DNA from: Mycolicibacterium mageritense
Lineage (GTDB): Bacteria; Actinomycetota; Actinomycetes; Mycobacteriales; Mycobacteriaceae
Assembly (NCBI RefSeq): GCF_010727475.1
Contig: NZ_AP022567.1
Coordinates: forward strand, 4,278,001-4,342,000
Length of the DNA: 64,000 nucleotides
Reading direction: 5' to 3'
Numbering within the stretch: position 1 is the stretch's first letter; the number at the start of each line of letters is the position of its first letter. The notes below the pieces were generated by a model. That model worked only from the letters and a program-made list of their open reading frames with translations, was not told the origin of the DNA and made no database searches. Shown here in pieces: positions 16,051-26,039 of the stretch. Both the position numbers and the translations under genes were made by a program.

Positions 16051-17541
16051 CTACTCCCGCCAGGCCCGCTCGAACGGCAACCGCCATGCGTTGGGCGCGA
16101 TCAACTGGTGAATGGCGTTGGGCCCCCACGTCCCGGGTGGATACATCTTGACCAACGGGGGATCCTCCAGCAGCGGCATCGAACGCTCCCACAGCGATTC
16201 GATGCCCTCGGCCGTGGTGAACAACGTGTGGTCGCCGCGCATGGCGTCGAGGATCAACCGCTCGTAGGCCTCGAGCACGTCGGCGATCGCCGCGGTCTCC
16301 TGCGTCGAGAACTGCATCGACAGCTTCTCCAGCCGCATGCCCGGCCCGGGCCGCTTGCCGTAGAACGACAGGGACACCTTCGACTCGTCGGCCAGATCGA
16401 ACGTCAGGTGATCCGGACCCTGCGCGCCCACGCCGGATCCGGCCGGGAACATCGTGCGCGGTGCCTCCTTGAACGCGATCGAGATGATCCGTTGACCCTC
16501 GGCCATCTTCTTGCCCGTGCGCAGGTAGATCGGCACGCCGGCCCACCGCCAGTTGTCGATCCCGACCTTGAGCGCGATGAACGTCTCGGTCTCGGAATCC
16601 GGTGACACCCCGGGCTCGTCGCGGTAGCCCTGATACTGGCCGCGCACCACGTCGGCCGGGTTGATCGGCAGCATCGACCGGAAGACCTTGTTCTTCTCCT
16701 CGCTGATCGCGCGCGGCTCCAACGCCGTCGGCGGCTCCATCACCACGAACGCCATCACCTGGAACAGGTGCGTGACCACCATGTCCTTGTAGGCACCGGT
16801 GCTCTCGTAGAAGTTGGCCCGCTGATCGAGCCCGAGCTTCTCCGGGATGTCGATCTGGATGTGGTCGATGAAGTTTCGGTTCCAGATGGGCTCGAACAGG
16901 CCGTTGGCGAACCGGAACGCCAGGATGTTCTGCGCGGCCTCCTTGCCCAGGAAGTGGTCGATGCGGAAGATCTGCGATTCCTTGAACGTCTTGTGCACGA
17001 AGGCATTCAGCGCGACCGCGCTCTCCAGGTCGGTGCCGAACGGCTTTTCCATCACGACCTTCGAGCGCTTCACCAGGTCGGCGTCCTTGAGCATGGTGAT
17101 GACGGACTGGGCGGCCTTGGGCGGCACCGAGAGATAGTGCAGCCGACGCGCATCGGGCCCCAGCTCCTCCTCGGCGACCGCGACGGCCTTGGCGAGCGCT
17201 TCGGGCCCCGCGCTCTGCGGGACGTACTGCACCTTGCTCGCGAAGCTCGCCCACTGCTCGTCGGTGGGGTGCCGGTTGCCGAACTCGTCGATGGCCTTCT
17301 TGGCGTGTGCGAGGAACTCCTCGTCGGTGAAATCTTCCAGCGAAGTGGCTACGACCCGGATGTCCGGACTGAACGTCGACTGGTCCAGATAGGCCAGGCC
17401 CGGGAGCAGTTTGCGTTTCGCCAGGTCGCCGGTCGCCCCGAACAGCACGATGACGTGCGGCGGCAGGGACTCGCTGTCGTGCCGGAGCGGCCGTGAACCA
17501 GGGGCGGGGTAGGCGATGTTCTGCGCTTTGTCGGTAGCCAC
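16051..17541 (-). CDS. zwf: Glucose-6-phosphate 1-dehydrogenase
   Basis: 496 aa from GTG 17541; ATG 17550 is a close alternative. The cofactor motif GATGDLAKR is at 35-43, and the substrate and catalytic signature RIDHFLGKE is near residue 190. It oxidises glucose 6-phosphate to 6-phosphogluconolactone while reducing NADP+ (or the deazaflavin cofactor, if it belonged to the F420 family, but these motifs are of the NADP type). It opens the oxidative pentose phosphate pathway. It stands alone rather than with tal, tkt or opcA, so it may be a second zwf copy. It converges on the epimerase gene, 24 bp away. Confidence 0.93.
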   Translation of the reverse strand: MATDKAQNIAYPAPGSRPLRHDSESLPPHVIVLFGATGDLAKRKLLPGLAYLDQSTFSPDIRVVATSLEDFTDEEFLAHAKKAIDEFGNRHPTDEQWASFASKVQYVPQSAGPEALAKAVAVAEEELGPDARRLHYLSVPPKAAQSVITMLKDADLVKRSKVVMEKPFGTDLESAVALNAFVHKTFKESQIFRIDHFLGKEAAQNILAFRFANGLFEPIWNRNFIDHIQIDIPEKLGLDQRANFYESTGAYKDMVVTHLFQVMAFVVMEPPTALEPRAISEEKNKVFRSMLPINPADVVRGQYQGYRDEPGVSPDSETETFIALKVGIDNWRWAGVPIYLRTGKKMAEGQRIISIAFKEAPRTMFPAGSGVGAQGPDHLTFDLADESKVSLSFYGKRPGPGMRLEKLSMQFSTQETAAIADVLEAYERLILDAMRGDHTLFTTAEGIESLWERSMPLLEDPPLVKMYPPGTWGPNAIHQLIAPNAWRLPFERAWRE

Positions 17542-17649
17542 GCTTCGCATCCTGGCAGGCCCGCGTGCACTCGCGGCGTCGGTTGGGTTAACTCGGCCGA
17601 TCAGCAAAGTCCGCGCGGACGTTGCTACTGAATGCATTTACCAAGCTCG

Positions 17650-17677
17650 GCTATACAATTCGCACCGAAATTGTTAA
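17650..17677 (-). promoter_or_regulatory. Candidate zwf promoter overlapping a divergent -10
   Basis: On the minus strand TTAACA (17677-17672), a 16-bp spacer and TATAGC (17655-17650) form a fair sigma-A promoter about 109 bp upstream of zwf. On the plus strand TACAAT (17654-17659) overlaps it and could be the -10 of the small membrane gene at 17757. Transcription starts are not proven. Confidence 0.4.
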
Positions 17678-17756
17678 CCAAACTGACGCACGAACTCGCT
17701 GTGATTCAGCCCACGTAAGCGGTACATTGTGACCGCACTCATAGAAAGGGCTGTCG

Positions 17757-17906
17757 ATGATCGGAGCAGTGGTTGGTGGTCTCCTGCTGGTGCTCGGCAT
17801 TTGTGCGGTCACCGGAGTCGTCGTGGCTGCCGTGATGGGTCTGCCCAGCTTGGCAATCGCGATCGGCCTCATCTCCGGTGCGTTTTTCGCCGGCAGGGCC
17901 GTTTAG
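17757..17906 (+). CDS. 49-aa hydrophobic membrane protein
   Basis: A short frame from ATG 17757 to TAG 17906, preceded by AGAAAGGG 6 bp before the start. The product is almost wholly hydrophobic, with two likely transmembrane helices (MIGAVVGGLLLVLGICAVTG, then about 21-45) and a short FFAGRAV end. No family is recognised. Its last 4 bp overlap the convergent recD stop. The ribosome binding site, the upstream TACAAT hexamer and the helical composition support a real gene, but coding proof needs conservation or expression data. Confidence 0.6.
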   Translation: MIGAVVGGLLLVLGICAVTGVVVAAVMGLPSLAIAIGLISGAFFAGRAV

Positions 17907-19528
17907 AGCTTCAGCCGCTTTCGCAGGCCGGTCGCTCGGACTGCCTGCCGGGTGATCGCCGCGCGAACTTCGGGTTCCGCGCCGACGACGCGGATGCGGG
18001 TCTTGGCCCGCGTGACGGCCGTGTAAAACAACTCCCGGGTCAGCAGCCGTGACTCGACCTCCGGCAACAGCACCGTCACCTCGTCGGCCTGGCTGCCCTG
18101 TGACTTGTGGATGGTCATGGCGTGCATGGTCTCCACCTCGGTGAGCCGGCCCGGCGCGAACGAACCCGCTCCGCCGACGACGGCCCGTAACCCGTCCGGG
18201 GTCGCGACCGTGACGCCCGTATCGCCGTTGTAGAGCTTGAGCCCATAGTCGTTGGCGGTCACCAGGATCGGGCGGCCCGCATACCACGTCGCCCACAGCG
18301 GCTCACCCGTCTCTTCGGTCAGCCAACGCTCCACCTGACGGTTCCACTGCGCGACGCCATACGGTCCGCGGCGATGTGCACACAGCAGGCGATGCTCATC
18401 GAGCGTCGCCAGCGCGGCCCGGCCGTCACCCAGAATCGCGGCCTGCCGCATCGCAAGGGCATGCGGCACAAGCACTTCCCGCAACCGCTCGGTGGCGTCG
18501 GAGGTCACCCAGTCGATGTGGTCGCCACCGGCCGCGAGCACCTCGAGGGCCCGGTCAGCGTCGCCGACGCGGATCGCCGAGGCCAGCGCGCCGATCGACT
18601 CACCGAACCGGTGCGACGTGCGCAGCGCGGCCACGCCCCGCTCACCCAGGCCGTCGACCAGATCGGCCAGCACCGCGCCGGCCTCGACCGAGGCCAGCTG
18701 ATCGGGATCACCGACGAGGATCAGCCGGGTCTGCGGCCGCACGGCCTCCAACAGCCGGGCCATCATGGTCAACGAAACCATCGAGGTCTCGTCGACCACG
18801 ATCACGTCGTGCGGCAACCGATTCGCGCGGTGATGCCGGAACCGCGACGACGTGTCCGGCCGCGCGCCCAGCAGCCGGTGCAGCGTCGTCGCCTGCAGGC
18901 CCGCCAACCTCCTGCGGTCGATCAGGTCGAGCCGATCTACCTCCAGTTGCACGGCCTGCTGCAGCCGGGCTGCGGCCTTGCCGGTCGGCGCCGCGAGCGC
19001 GATCCGCAGCGCGGGCCGACCCGCCAACGCGGCCTGCTCGGCCAACAGCGCCAGCAGCCGCGCGACGGTCGTGGTCTTGCCCGTGCCCGGTCCGCCGGTC
19101 AGCACCGTCAGGCCTTGTGACAGGGCGACATTCGCCGCGGCCCGCTGTTCCTCGAACCCCTCGGGGAACAGCCGCGCCACGTCCGGGGCGCCGTCGGCGG
19201 GGCGGGCCGCGACCAATGCGAGCACGTCGTCACACACCTGTTGTTCCTCAAGCCAGTATCGGTCGAGATACAGCAGGTCACCGAACAGGCGCAGCACCGG
19301 GGGCGGACCGACCGTCAGCGGGCTGGCGGACACCGCCGCCAGCCAGGCATCGGCATCCAGGTCGAACTCAGGCGCCACCGACCGCAGATCCACACACACC
19401 GAACCACCGCGCAGCGCGCGCACCGCGGCGGCGACCGCCAGACCCACCGACTCGTCGGTCTCGCCGGCCAGGGCCGTCAAACGTTGCGCCACATGGATAT
19501 CGGCGGGTTCGAACTCGTGGTCAAGCAT
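17903..19528 (-). CDS. recD: Exodeoxyribonuclease V alpha subunit (RecD)
   Basis: 541 aa from ATG 19528, which overlaps the recB stop by 8 bp. The Walker A motif GGPGTGKT is at 145-152; later SF1 helicase motifs include VVDETSM and GDPDQLASVE, and MTIHKSQGSQADEV near the C-terminus is motif V. RecD is the 5'-3' motor of RecBCD. In mycobacteria RecBCD is reported to serve single-strand annealing, while AdnAB acts in homologous recombination. It is the last gene of the recC-recB-recD operon. Confidence 0.95.
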   Translation of the reverse strand: MLDHEFEPADIHVAQRLTALAGETDESVGLAVAAAVRALRGGSVCVDLRSVAPEFDLDADAWLAAVSASPLTVGPPPVLRLFGDLLYLDRYWLEEQQVCDDVLALVAARPADGAPDVARLFPEGFEEQRAAANVALSQGLTVLTGGPGTGKTTTVARLLALLAEQAALAGRPALRIALAAPTGKAAARLQQAVQLEVDRLDLIDRRRLAGLQATTLHRLLGARPDTSSRFRHHRANRLPHDVIVVDETSMVSLTMMARLLEAVRPQTRLILVGDPDQLASVEAGAVLADLVDGLGERGVAALRTSHRFGESIGALASAIRVGDADRALEVLAAGGDHIDWVTSDATERLREVLVPHALAMRQAAILGDGRAALATLDEHRLLCAHRRGPYGVAQWNRQVERWLTEETGEPLWATWYAGRPILVTANDYGLKLYNGDTGVTVATPDGLRAVVGGAGSFAPGRLTEVETMHAMTIHKSQGSQADEVTVLLPEVESRLLTRELFYTAVTRAKTRIRVVGAEPEVRAAITRQAVRATGLRKRLKL

Positions 19529-22500
19529 CGAGCAGCTCCGATATCGCGATGACCAGCGCGGCGGGCGGTGCCCAGCTGAACACTCCGGCCGGGTGTCCGT
19601 GGACGACGGGCGTCGCCGCCCCACACATACCGCGCACGAACAGGTACAGCACGCCACCCAGGTGGATCGACGGATCGTAGCCGGGCAGCCGCCACCGCAG
19701 ATACCGGTGCAGCACGACGCTGTACAGCAGCGCCTGCAGCGGATAGTCGGAATGCAGCATGGCCTCGACCATCCGGGCGCGGCCGTAGTCGGCCGCTGTG
19801 AGTCCGGCATCACCGGTGCCGAGCCAGTTGGTCTTGTAATCCACGACAACGAACCGCCCGTCGATGCGCAACACCGCGTCCACCGACCCGGACAGGTATC
19901 CACGTAGCGGCTGATCGCCCAACACTCCGTGCGAAAGCCGCTCGGCATAGCAGGCCAGCGGATCGTCGGCGGGCAGATGTTCGGCGAGCAGGGCGCCCAC
20001 ATCGGCCAACCGCGCGAACCCACCGGCCCGCACGTCGCCCCCGGCCATCGGGAACTCGAAATCCATCTCGCACAACCGGTCCGACAAACCGATCTGCCGC
20101 AACGTGAGCCCCGGCGCCAGCGGGCCCAGCGGTGTGTCGTGCAGCGGCACCAGCGCCGTCGCCAGCTCGTCGGGCTCGACATCGACCGGCCAGCGTTCGG
20201 TATGCGCGCGCACGTGTTCGGCCAACTCGGCGGCCAGGTCGGGCGCCGACGGATCAGCCGTCTCCAGCACCGCATGCACGAGCGATCCGAATGCCGCCCC
20301 GGTCGGCAGCTCGGCCATGGGCGACGGGACGTCGGCCCCGGTCGCTGGTGCGACGACGGGCAGGTCGTCGACCTCGTCGTCGAGCTCGGCGATCTCCGGC
20401 TCACTCGAAACGCCTGCGGTGTCGGCCGCGCGCAGCAGACCCGAGTACGAGGTCCGCCGCCACGACGTGTCGATCTTGCGGTGAAAGTGCCGCACCGCAA
20501 GCTTGCTCGTCCGCTCGGGCAGGGCCACCGGGGTGAACGCCCCGATCACGGACTCCTCGATCACCGGCCCGCCCGCAGCCTCCCACGCGCGCAGGCGGTC
20601 CAGCGCGTCCTCGTCGGTCACCTTGAGCGGCGAGCACTTGTCGGGCACCTCGGTGTCGCCGGGCCGCCGCCCGCGCAGCAGGCGGGACAGCCCGCCGTTG
20701 GGTTCGTCGCGCGCGGGTGCCCACCACGCCACCACCTGTGACTGCGCCCGCGTCATGGCGACGTATGTCAGGCGGCTGTCGTCTGCCGCGGCTTCGGCGC
20801 GGCCGGCCCGTGCGACCGCGGGATCCATGCCGCCGATGTGCAGGCACCGGACCCCGTCGTCGTGGAACAGCACCAGATCCTGTTCGGGCACATAGCGGTT
20901 GAACGCGAACGGCAGGTACACGACCGGGTATTGCAGGCCCTTGCTCACCCACACGGTCATGATCTGCACGGCCGCCGCGTCGCTGTCGAGGCGCCGGTTG
21001 CGCTCGGCTTCGCCACCGCCCTCCGAGCGTTGCGTGCGCAGCCAGTCGCGCAGCGCGGGCAGCCCGAATCCTTCGCGGTGCGCGGTGTCCTGCAGCAGCT
21101 GGGTCACGTGCGCGAGGTCGGTCATCAAGCGTTCGCCGCCCTGCCACGACAGCACGCGTTTGCCCATGCCCGCCAGCTGCGCGGCCTCGAAGATCGCCGC
21201 CACGCCCTGCTCCCGCGCCTGGCCGGCCCACGTGCGCAAGGTCTCGGCGATGCGGTCGGTCAGCTGCTCACCGCCTGCCGCAAGGGATTCCGCGGTCTCG
21301 CCGAAGAACATGGTGGCGGCCGCGGCGCGGACCAGGCCGGGCCGGTGCGGCTGGTCAAACGCTTCCAGCAGGTACAGCCAGTCCTCGGCGGCCTCGGAGT
21401 TGAACACGTCGGAGTCTCCCGTGTAGACCGCGGGAATGCCGGCGTCGAGCAGTGCGGTGTGGCAGATGCGGGCATCCTTGTGGGTCTCGACGATCACCGC
21501 GATGTCGCGGGGTTGCACGGGCTCGCCGTCGAACGTCGCACCACTGGTCAACAGGGATCCGATGTCGGCCGCGAGATCCTTGCTGATGTGCGCGCGCAGA
21601 TCGCCGATCGGAATCGTCTGGGTGCCAGGACGTTTACGACGCACCACGCGCAGCCGCAACGGATCGTTGTGCGGGGCGCCCGCCAAGCGGTGCCCCTGAT
21701 GGTGCGCCTGCACGTCGTGCACCACGATCTCGGGACCGCCCAGCTGGGCGCCGCGCAGCACCACCTGCAACCGGTCGACGAGCGCGGCGTCGCTGCGCCA
21801 GTTGGTGCCGAGCGTCTGCTTGTCGCCCGCGGTCGACGCGGCACGCAGGTACGTCGCGATGTCGCCGCCGCGGAACGCGTAGATGGCCTGCTTGGGGTCG
21901 CCGATGAGGATCAGCGTCGAACGGCCCGAGAACGCGCGCTCGATCACCTGCCACTGCACCGGGTCGGTGTCCTGGAACTCGTCGACCATGACGATGGGCC
22001 ACCGCTGGTGCATGCGGATGCGGGCGGGCGAGTCTTGGCTTGCCAATGCGCCGGCCAGCCGGGTGAGCAGATCGTCGTAGCCCAGGATGCCGCGGCGCCG
22101 CTTGCGGATCTCCAACTCGTCGAGCACATTCCGTGCGAATCGCAATCGCACCGCGTCGTAGGAATCCGGCTCGGGGTCCAGCGGCCGCAGCTCGGTCGCC
22201 GGATTGTTGACCACCACCCGGGCCAGCCGCAACGCCTCCCGGTAGTCCAGCACCGGCACATCCCGCTCGTGAGCGAAGTGAGCCAGGTACAGATCGTCGA
22301 CGATCTCGCACACCAGGTCGTCAAGGCTCTCCACCAGGGTCACGCCGGTATCGCTGTCCCCGGCAACCCCAAGGGATTTCAGCACGATGTGGCAGAACTG
22401 GTGGGTGGTGGCGATGGTCGCGGCATCGAACCCGGCCAACGCGTCGCGCAGCCGCAGCCGTCGCGCCTGCTGGTCTTCGGCGATCAGGTGCTGCAGCAGA

Positions 22501-22757
22501 TCGGTGTCGGCGCGGGCCGGATCGTCGAATGCCACCAGGGCGCTGACGATCTGGCCGCGTACCCGTTCGCGGAGCTCCTGGCTGGCCGCCCTGCTGAACG
22601 TGATGAGCAGCATCTCGTCGAGTTTCGCCGCGCCCTCGGCGACCATGCGGGTGACCAGGCCGGCCAACGCGAAGGTCTTGCCGGTGCCGGCGCTGGCCTC
22701 GAGCACCGTGGTGGTGTTGCGCGCGGGCAGCGGCCCGAGGAGGTCGAATGTCTTCAC
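19521..22757 (-). CDS. recB: Exodeoxyribonuclease V beta subunit (RecB)
   Basis: 1078 aa from GTG 22757, whose GTGA overlaps the recC stop by 4 bp. The UvrD-type Walker A EASAGTGKTF is at 20-29, with further SF1A motifs such as MVDEFQDTDPVQW and GDPKQAIYAFRGGD. The C-terminal nuclease domain shows MDFEFPM and VVVDYKTNWLG, the metal-binding Asp and the D-x-K pair of the RecB nuclease family. It acts as 3'-5' helicase and as the complex's nuclease on double-strand ends. Confidence 0.96.
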   Translation of the reverse strand: MKTFDLLGPLPARNTTTVLEASAGTGKTFALAGLVTRMVAEGAAKLDEMLLITFSRAASQELRERVRGQIVSALVAFDDPARADTDLLQHLIAEDQQARRLRLRDALAGFDAATIATTHQFCHIVLKSLGVAGDSDTGVTLVESLDDLVCEIVDDLYLAHFAHERDVPVLDYREALRLARVVVNNPATELRPLDPEPDSYDAVRLRFARNVLDELEIRKRRRGILGYDDLLTRLAGALASQDSPARIRMHQRWPIVMVDEFQDTDPVQWQVIERAFSGRSTLILIGDPKQAIYAFRGGDIATYLRAASTAGDKQTLGTNWRSDAALVDRLQVVLRGAQLGGPEIVVHDVQAHHQGHRLAGAPHNDPLRLRVVRRKRPGTQTIPIGDLRAHISKDLAADIGSLLTSGATFDGEPVQPRDIAVIVETHKDARICHTALLDAGIPAVYTGDSDVFNSEAAEDWLYLLEAFDQPHRPGLVRAAAATMFFGETAESLAAGGEQLTDRIAETLRTWAGQAREQGVAAIFEAAQLAGMGKRVLSWQGGERLMTDLAHVTQLLQDTAHREGFGLPALRDWLRTQRSEGGGEAERNRRLDSDAAAVQIMTVWVSKGLQYPVVYLPFAFNRYVPEQDLVLFHDDGVRCLHIGGMDPAVARAGRAEAAADDSRLTYVAMTRAQSQVVAWWAPARDEPNGGLSRLLRGRRPGDTEVPDKCSPLKVTDEDALDRLRAWEAAGGPVIEESVIGAFTPVALPERTSKLAVRHFHRKIDTSWRRTSYSGLLRAADTAGVSSEPEIAELDDEVDDLPVVAPATGADVPSPMAELPTGAAFGSLVHAVLETADPSAPDLAAELAEHVRAHTERWPVDVEPDELATALVPLHDTPLGPLAPGLTLRQIGLSDRLCEMDFEFPMAGGDVRAGGFARLADVGALLAEHLPADDPLACYAERLSHGVLGDQPLRGYLSGSVDAVLRIDGRFVVVDYKTNWLGTGDAGLTAADYGRARMVEAMLHSDYPLQALLYSVVLHRYLRWRLPGYDPSIHLGGVLYLFVRGMCGAATPVVHGHPAGVFSWAPPAALVIAISELLDA

Positions 22758-25700
22758 TGCGGCGGCCTTTCGGCCCGCAGCAGCGGCAACCACAACCGGG
22801 CCGCGTACGCCCCGAGCCGGTTGGTCTCACCCTCGACGTCCTCGCCGGGCCGCAGGGGTTGCATGAGATCCCGCAGCCACGCGCCGCGGCCGAACGCCCG
22901 CTCGTGCGCGGGCTCCTGGTCCTCGCCCGGGTATTTGTTGGTGCGCCACCGGTATCCGGCGGCGCGTTCCGGGTCATCGCCCGCGTGGCGGGCCTCGGCC
23001 CACGCGAACGACGTCTTGACCGGAAGAGGCAGCGGCTCGCGGCGGCCCGCATCGTAGATCGCCACCAGATCGGCCAGCAGCGCCACGGGATCGTCCGGCC
23101 GGCCCAGACCCGCCGTCCGTGGTGTGTCGCCCCGTTTCGGGCGCCCGATGCACACCGCCGACCAGTCCCGCTTGGGATACCCGGCAGTCAATGCCAGCAA
23201 CGGAATCCACGACGCGAGCAGATGCTTGCCGCCCAGCTTCGAATACGTCACCGACACCAGCCGCTCCCCGAACACCGGCGACACCGTGCCGGTGAGCCTG
23301 CGTCCGGTGCCCAGGTCGATGTCGATGTCGTAGGCCTGCGGGTCGACGCCGCGGTACCGCAGGGCTTCTGCCGCCAGCAGTGCGCACTGATCCCGCAGCG
23401 CGATGGCCCGCCGCCAGCCCAGCTGACCGGGCGGCAGGGTGCCGCGGCGCCACTCGGCCTGCTGGGCGTCGGCCGGGGTCATGCCGCGCATGATGTCGCC
23501 CAGCATGCGGTCGCCGACCGTCCACTCCTGCAGTGCGTCGATCTCGACCGGTATCACGTCCGAAACGCCGTCGACGTCCCAGGGCAGCGTGTACTCGAGC
23601 GCCCGGAAGAAGCCCTTCACCGGATCCTTGAAGAACGCGACCAGATCTTCCAACGCGACATCGGTGACCGGCAGCGGCGGCAGCGGGTCGGCGAAGAACG
23701 GCGGCCGCTGCTCGCGGTGGCCGGTGCTGGCCCGGGCGGCGGTCAACGCCGTGGTGTCGAACGTGAACGGTTCGCCCGGCACGATGTCGCCAGGCGTGAC
23801 ATTCCGAATGTCGAAGGGCTGCAACGGGTGATGCGTGACGACGTCAACCGGCGCCTCGGTGGTGACGTCGAGGGTGTCGAGCAGCTCGGCGACCGGCACC
23901 GCGGGCGGCCGCAGCTGGCCCGAGTACTCGTTGGCGCCCGTGTAGGTGATGACGAGGGTCTGGGTGGCCGAGCAGATCGCGTCGAGCAGCAGTTGGCGGT
24001 CCTCGGAACGGATGTCGCGTTCACCGGTCATCGGGTCGCGGGCCAACGCGTCGTCGCCGTCGACCGCACCCAGCCGCGGGAACACGCCGTCATCGAGTCC
24101 GACCAGGCACACGACCCGGTGCGGAACCGAGCGCATCGGCACCATGGTGCACACGGTCAGGGTGCCCGTGCGGAAGTTGGCGCGCGTCGGACGGCCGGCC
24201 AGGTGCCGGTCGAGCAGTGCGCGAATGTCTGCCAGCCGCAAGGCGGTATCGGTCGTCGACGTCGACAGGATCTCGCCGAACTCGCGCTGCACCTGCGCGG
24301 CGGGCCAATCCTCGGCGTCGAATGCCAACGCGTCGATGCCGTCGGCGAGCGCGGTCAGCCACTCGGCCAGCGGCCGGACCCCGCTGAGTTGACGGACAGT
24401 GTGGCCGAGGCGCTCGACGAACTCCGCGAACCGGCCGGCCAACTCGACGCGGTTGCTGCTGACGTCGTCGAGCGGCAGCGTGGTGCCCAGCCAGGCGTGC
24501 GAGTCGTCGGACATCGCCACGCCCGAGAGCACGCGGTCCATGCCGAACCGCCAGGTGTTGTGGAGGAAGTCGACACCGTAGGGCCTGCGCTGCTCCTGAT
24601 CGAAACCCCAGCGGATGTTGGCTTCGCGGACCCACGCAGTGATGGCGTCGAGATCGTCGTCGGTGAAACCGAAGCGGGCCCGTACGGGCGCCGTCACGGC
24701 CAGGTTCAGCACCTCACTGGCGGTGGCCCGCCCACCCGCAAGGGCCAGCAGCTGCGCGGCCACCGAGAGCAACGGATTGGTCTGCACCAGAGCACGATCC
24801 GCGAGTCGCACGCGCAGCTTGTGTGCCGGGTGGGCGATGTGGCCGGCCGGAGCTGCTCCGGTGTGCGGCATCACGTCGACGAGCCCGAAGCCCGCGCTGA
24901 TCAGCGGCGCATACGTCTCGATCTCGGGGCACATCACCAGGATGTCGCGCGGTTCCAGCGTCGGGTCGTCGGCCAGCAGTCCCAGCAGCACCTCACGCAG
25001 CACATCGATCTGGCGGGCCGGCCCATGGCACGCGTGCACCTGCACCGAACGGTCGTCCGGCCGGTGGATACGCCCGGTGGGCCGCACCGCGTCGGCCGCG
25101 ATGTCGGATTGCAGCCAGCCCAGTAGCGTGCCGGGATGCGTTGCGGTGGGCAGGTATTCGTCGGTCGCGGGAACGGGCAGGCCGCGCTCCAGCTCGCGCA
25201 GATCCCGGCCGAGAGTGGCCAGCAGCGGGTGGGTCACCTGGCGGTGGCTGGTGTCCTCGTGGCGCGGGATCGGGCCATGCTGGGACTTGAGTGCGTGCCA
25301 CAGGGTGTCGCTGGGATGCGGCAGCCACAGGTGCAGATCGTGATGGGTGGCCAGTGCACCGAGCAGTTCGATCTCGGTGACCGGCAGCCGCGTGTGCCCG
25401 AACAGCGACAGCCGTTGAGGCAGGTCGCTGGGTGAGTCACGGAGCCGGGCAAGGGTTTTCGCGTGCCGGACGTGCGGTGGATCGGCGTCGACGCGGTCGA
25501 CCACGGCCTGCCACAGCGGACGTTGCCAAGCCAGGTCGTCGTCGAGCCCATGCCAGTCGAGCAGCAGCTCGGGACGCTGGCGCGCGTACGACGCGAACAG
25601 CCCGGCCAGCCGGCGGGCCACGGCATAGCGTCGGCCCTCGCGCAGTTCGCGCTCGTCACCCGCTTCGAAATGCCCCAGGTGGGTCGCCAACGTGGTGCAC

Positions 25701-26005
25701 CACGGCGCATCCAGGTTCTCGTCGATGGCCGCGAGCAGCGGCCACACCAAGCTGTCCGGGGACCACGGATCGTCATCGGCGGTGCCGGTGAGTTCGGCGA
25801 TCAGGGACCGCGGATTGCGGAACTCGACGTTGGCGCACACGCCGAGGCGGTTCGACAGCTGCTGGCTCAACCAGCGTTCGGTGCCCTTCGCCGGAACCAG
25901 CACGAGCTCCGGCGCGAACGGGTCCGGCAACGGCTGCGCCAGCAGGGCACCCAGCCCGTCGGCGAGCAGATCCGTGCGCTCGGCCCGGTGCAGGTGTAGT
26001 GCCAT
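22754..26005 (-). CDS. recC: Exodeoxyribonuclease V gamma subunit (RecC)
   Basis: 1083 aa from ATG 26005 (MALHLHRAERTDLLADGLG); the frame is open upstream, but that part overlaps cynS and lacks family similarity. The PAKGTERWLSQQLSNRLG stretch near 35-55 is the usual RecC N-terminal motif. RecC has a helicase-like fold without a working ATPase site and in E. coli reads Chi; it holds RecB and RecD together. It is the first gene of the tightly overlapping operon. The 34-bp gap to divergent cynS must contain the promoter. Confidence 0.94.
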   Translation of the reverse strand: MALHLHRAERTDLLADGLGALLAQPLPDPFAPELVLVPAKGTERWLSQQLSNRLGVCANVEFRNPRSLIAELTGTADDDPWSPDSLVWPLLAAIDENLDAPWCTTLATHLGHFEAGDERELREGRRYAVARRLAGLFASYARQRPELLLDWHGLDDDLAWQRPLWQAVVDRVDADPPHVRHAKTLARLRDSPSDLPQRLSLFGHTRLPVTEIELLGALATHHDLHLWLPHPSDTLWHALKSQHGPIPRHEDTSHRQVTHPLLATLGRDLRELERGLPVPATDEYLPTATHPGTLLGWLQSDIAADAVRPTGRIHRPDDRSVQVHACHGPARQIDVLREVLLGLLADDPTLEPRDILVMCPEIETYAPLISAGFGLVDVMPHTGAAPAGHIAHPAHKLRVRLADRALVQTNPLLSVAAQLLALAGGRATASEVLNLAVTAPVRARFGFTDDDLDAITAWVREANIRWGFDQEQRRPYGVDFLHNTWRFGMDRVLSGVAMSDDSHAWLGTTLPLDDVSSNRVELAGRFAEFVERLGHTVRQLSGVRPLAEWLTALADGIDALAFDAEDWPAAQVQREFGEILSTSTTDTALRLADIRALLDRHLAGRPTRANFRTGTLTVCTMVPMRSVPHRVVCLVGLDDGVFPRLGAVDGDDALARDPMTGERDIRSEDRQLLLDAICSATQTLVITYTGANEYSGQLRPPAVPVAELLDTLDVTTEAPVDVVTHHPLQPFDIRNVTPGDIVPGEPFTFDTTALTAARASTGHREQRPPFFADPLPPLPVTDVALEDLVAFFKDPVKGFFRALEYTLPWDVDGVSDVIPVEIDALQEWTVGDRMLGDIMRGMTPADAQQAEWRRGTLPPGQLGWRRAIALRDQCALLAAEALRYRGVDPQAYDIDIDLGTGRRLTGTVSPVFGERLVSVTYSKLGGKHLLASWIPLLALTAGYPKRDWSAVCIGRPKRGDTPRTAGLGRPDDPVALLADLVAIYDAGRREPLPLPVKTSFAWAEARHAGDDPERAAGYRWRTNKYPGEDQEPAHERAFGRGAWLRDLMQPLRPGEDVEGETNRLGAYAARLWLPLLRAERPPQ

Positions 26006-26039
26006 CGCCCCCAGCCTATGTGGCGCGCCGGCGGGCATG

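Noticed and set aside
20838..23057. A 739-codon open frame on the plus strand opposite recB and recC
   Set aside because: Antisense to strongly conserved helicase motifs; no recognisable domain.
22748..25126. A 792-codon open frame on the plus strand opposite recC
   Set aside because: Same cause, high GC in third codon positions; no ribosome binding site or motif.
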